Shown here: positions 62,345 through 64,000 of the stretch, one piece after another
Position numbering within the stretch: the stretch's first letter is position 1
How the letters are laid out: every line of letters starts with the position of its first letter
Notes under the pieces: generated by a model
Told to the model about the DNA's origin: nothing
Seen by the model: the letters and a program-made list of their open reading frames with translations, nothing else
Databases searched by the model: none
Program-made: the position numbers and the translations under genes
NCBI RefSeq assembly: GCF_018343525.1
Contig: NZ_JAGYPH010000002.1
Span: forward strand, 806,001-870,000
Direction of reading: 5' to 3'
Source of the DNA: Lederbergia citrea
Lineage (GTDB): Bacteria; Bacillota; Bacilli; Bacillales; Bacillaceae_C
Length of the DNA: 64,000 bases

Positions 62345-64000
62345 TCAATTTTTGCCTTTATCGTGAGGAACAATCACGGTACCTCTTGCCGTTGCAACAT
62401 CCCCGTTTGTAAAGGTGATTGCATACTCAATCGTATACACTCTTCCTTTTCCATTTCCAGATCGTTTGGCCCGTAGCTCGAAGTCGTAATCGGCTTCACC
62501 AAAATTGGCACCGCTTATATCGTTCTTTGCTGGTTCATTACTTGTAATCGAAGTTAATGATACGCTGGCAATATCCTCCGGATCTCCATCGTATTGCAGC
62601 GTCGCATGAATCGGAATCATCTTATTGTTTGCAGGCCACAGTTCCGTCTTATCCAATGTGATTGTTACGTTTCCATGGTCATGGGAAACTTCAGTTTGTC
62701 CGCTGATGTCGATCGTCACGCTGCCGGTGACACCGGAACCGTCCTTGGCTGTTGCCACAACTTTTACCTGTCCATCCTTCACCGCAGTTAAAAGTCCTTC
62801 ATCATCAATCGTCGCTTTGTCTGTTGCCGTACCGTCCACATTTAAGACGGACCAAATGACTGTTTTATTATCTGCATTCTCGGGCAACACTGCAGCAGAC
62901 ATTTGCAATGTACCGTCTTTCGCTGTAATTGCCTCAGCGCCGCCTTCTCCCGTTACGTTTATGGAAGCAACGGGATTCCAGAACGGTATAATTCGATCGT
63001 TCAAAGTGAAATTGGTAAATTCCGCAGTCTTAACAGGAATAGAAGTATTTAATTTCCGTACAAATATTCCGACTTTAGGATTCGTTAGTGAAATGGAAAA
63101 GGTATCGGTCAATTGAGTCCAAGTGATACCATCGCTGCTAAAATGACCCGTATAAGTATTACCTGTTTTTTCGATTTTTAAATAGATATCTCCAGGAGCC
63201 ACTGGGTCTGCGTAATTTTTGTCCGTTTGCACAAGTCCCGGACTGCTCCTTCCTTGGGAGAACCTTATTTGTTTAGCAGCACCCGGGTTTGCGCCGTTTG
63301 CTTGTCGTCCCAAGGAGATAAAGTTGCCGTCATCCTGATAAACGATCAATCCCGCCCATTCGAAGCCCATGGACGCATCAAACTTCAGTTTGGTGGAGAT
63401 GGAGAAATCGTCAGTTGTGCCGGAATCCCTCAAAAGGAGACTCGGTTTGGTTCCTCCCCAGCTTCCTTCTTGTGTCGTTAATTTCATTACATTTGCATTT
63501 TTGGGGTCAATGGCCCAATTATCTTTGTTTTCTCTAACCCATGTCCATCCATTGCCCAAAATCATCGTTTGGCCGCTAATGGTGATTGTCTGATTCCCTG
63601 TGACACCGGAACCGTCCTGGGCTGTCGCGATTACTTTTACCGTTCCGTCACTTTGTGCTTTTAACAATCCCGAAGAATCAATCGTGGCTTTACCGGTTCC
63701 GTTCACAACGGACCAAAAGACCGCTGTGATATCCGCATTAGCAGGCGTCACCGCAGCAGACATTTGCAGCGTACCGCCTTTCGTTGTGATATTCGTTGCT
63801 CCACCATCTCCAGTTACGGTGATGTCAGACACTTTGACGATTCGACCGCTGTACTCTGTAATTGTTTTCCTGTGTCCCGAATATGTTACGGCTTCACCAA
63901 AATCATTAACAATATGCGTAATTTCACTTCCTGGCATTCCAGCTAAAAAAACACTGGTCGCATGTTTAATTTTTACACCTGGAGTATAAGGAACTTCTAT
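62345..64000 (-). CDS. Large surface or secreted protein with Ig-like and ConA-like domains, C-terminal part
   Basis: The frame is open to the right edge, so the N terminus is outside; about 551 residues are visible. In order from the N-terminal side: an end of an unknown domain ([26 protein letters not shown]); a Big-type Ig-like domain (about 55-135, [24 protein letters not shown]); a ConA-like/GH43-C2-type beta sandwich (about 145-345, [30 protein letters not shown]); a second Ig-like domain ([24 protein letters not shown]); and a third beta domain with no sorting signal. The combination is typical of family 43 glycosidases acting on arabinan or xylan. The catalytic domain is not in view. 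Confidence 0.8.
   Translation of the reverse strand: MEVPYTPGVKIKHATSVFLAGMPGSEITHIVNDFGEAVTYSGHRKTITEYSGRIVKVSDITVTGDGGATNITTKGGTLQMSAAVTPANADITAVFWSVVNGTGKATIDSSGLLKAQSDGTVKVIATAQDGSGVTGNQTITISGQTMILGNGWTWVRENKDNWAIDPKNANVMKLTTQEGSWGGTKPSLLLRDSGTTDDFSISTKLKFDASMGFEWAGLIVYQDDGNFISLGRQANGANPGAAKQIRFSQGRSSPGLVQTDKNYADPVAPGDIYLKIEKTGNTYTGHFSSDGITWTQLTDTFSISLTNPKVGIFVRKLNTSIPVKTAEFTNFTLNDRIIPFWNPVASINVTGEGGAEAITAKDGTLQMSAAVLPENADNKTVIWSVLNVDGTATDKATIDDEGLLTAVKDGQVKVVATAKDGSGVTGSVTIDISGQTEVSHDHGNVTITLDKTELWPANNKMIPIHATLQYDGDPEDIASVSLTSITSNEPAKNDISGANFGEADYDFELRAKRSGNGKGRVYTIEYAITFTNGDVATARGTVIVPHDKGKN

Overview
The window is a chromosomal segment of a low-GC, motile, endospore-forming Bacillaceae-type firmicute. 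The evidence is AGGAGG-type ribosome binding sites, frequent TTG and GTG starts, sigma-D style flagellar promoters, an S-box riboswitch, gerP-like and coat-like spore genes, and the Bacillus subtilis gene order flgN-flgK-flgL-yviE-fliW-csrA-hag ... flaG-fliD-fliS-fliT-hpf-secA-prfB-cccB-ftsE-ftsX ... ctpB-minJ. No rRNA, tRNA or CRISPR array is visible. The window starts inside one gene and ends inside another.

Region 1 (1-13.5 kb) is a filament-building block. It holds a ylqG/ylqH pair, a fliS paralogue and flagellin 1, then a 6 x 21-bp repeat array, then yaaR-like, flgN, flgK, flgL, yviE, fliW, csrA and two near-identical flagellins. Both of those flagellins carry the CsrA-binding leader hairpin. 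A flagellin lysine methylase (fliB), a broken radical-SAM gene and a large fourth flagellin with an inserted beta-rich domain follow. FliW, CsrA and Hag form the homeostatic switch that ties flagellin translation to secretion; FliS, FliT and FlgN are chaperones.

Region 2 (13.5-26 kb) interrupts the flagellar order with accessory genes: a SEC-C protein, an Mrr-like membrane nuclease, a truncated haemoglobin behind an Fnr-like box, a VWA lipoprotein, two sugar or redox oxidoreductases, a DoxX protein behind two Rex-like boxes, a GGDEF-EAL protein behind a sigma-D promoter, and a glycine/phenylalanine-rich repeat protein. Copies of a small hairpin element (core GTGACAGGCACC) punctuate this region.

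Region 3 (26-37.9 kb) resumes the conserved order: flaG-fliD-fliS-fliT from a perfect sigma-D promoter, then hpf. A gamma-glutamyltransferase with two half-size chromate transporters is inserted before secA, prfB (programmed frameshift), a 7 x 52-bp array and cytochrome c-551.

Region 4 (38-46.4 kb) holds a spore-surface cluster (three small GerPA/F-like proteins, an Hsp20-like protein and a GerPC-like protein), ftsEX with an M23 hydrolase, cardiolipin synthase and a TlpA-type thioredoxin. Region 5 (46.4-53.4 kb) is an S-box-controlled metY, a second 21-bp array, hom, ctpB and minJ.

Region 6 (53.4-64 kb) is a looser accessory stretch: hydrolases, GNAT and Nudix enzymes, a rifamycin ADP-ribosyltransferase, a frameshifted CPBP protease and degraded DNA. 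It ends with a yybP-ykoY (Mn2+) riboswitch and terminator ahead of an FbpB-like mini-protein and a short Spo0M-like protein, then the C-terminal part of a large surface or secreted protein with Ig-like domains. The most notable items are the diversified flagellin system, the three exact-period intergenic arrays whose periods are all multiples of the DNA helical repeat, and the Mn2+ riboswitch in front of a non-transporter mini-operon.
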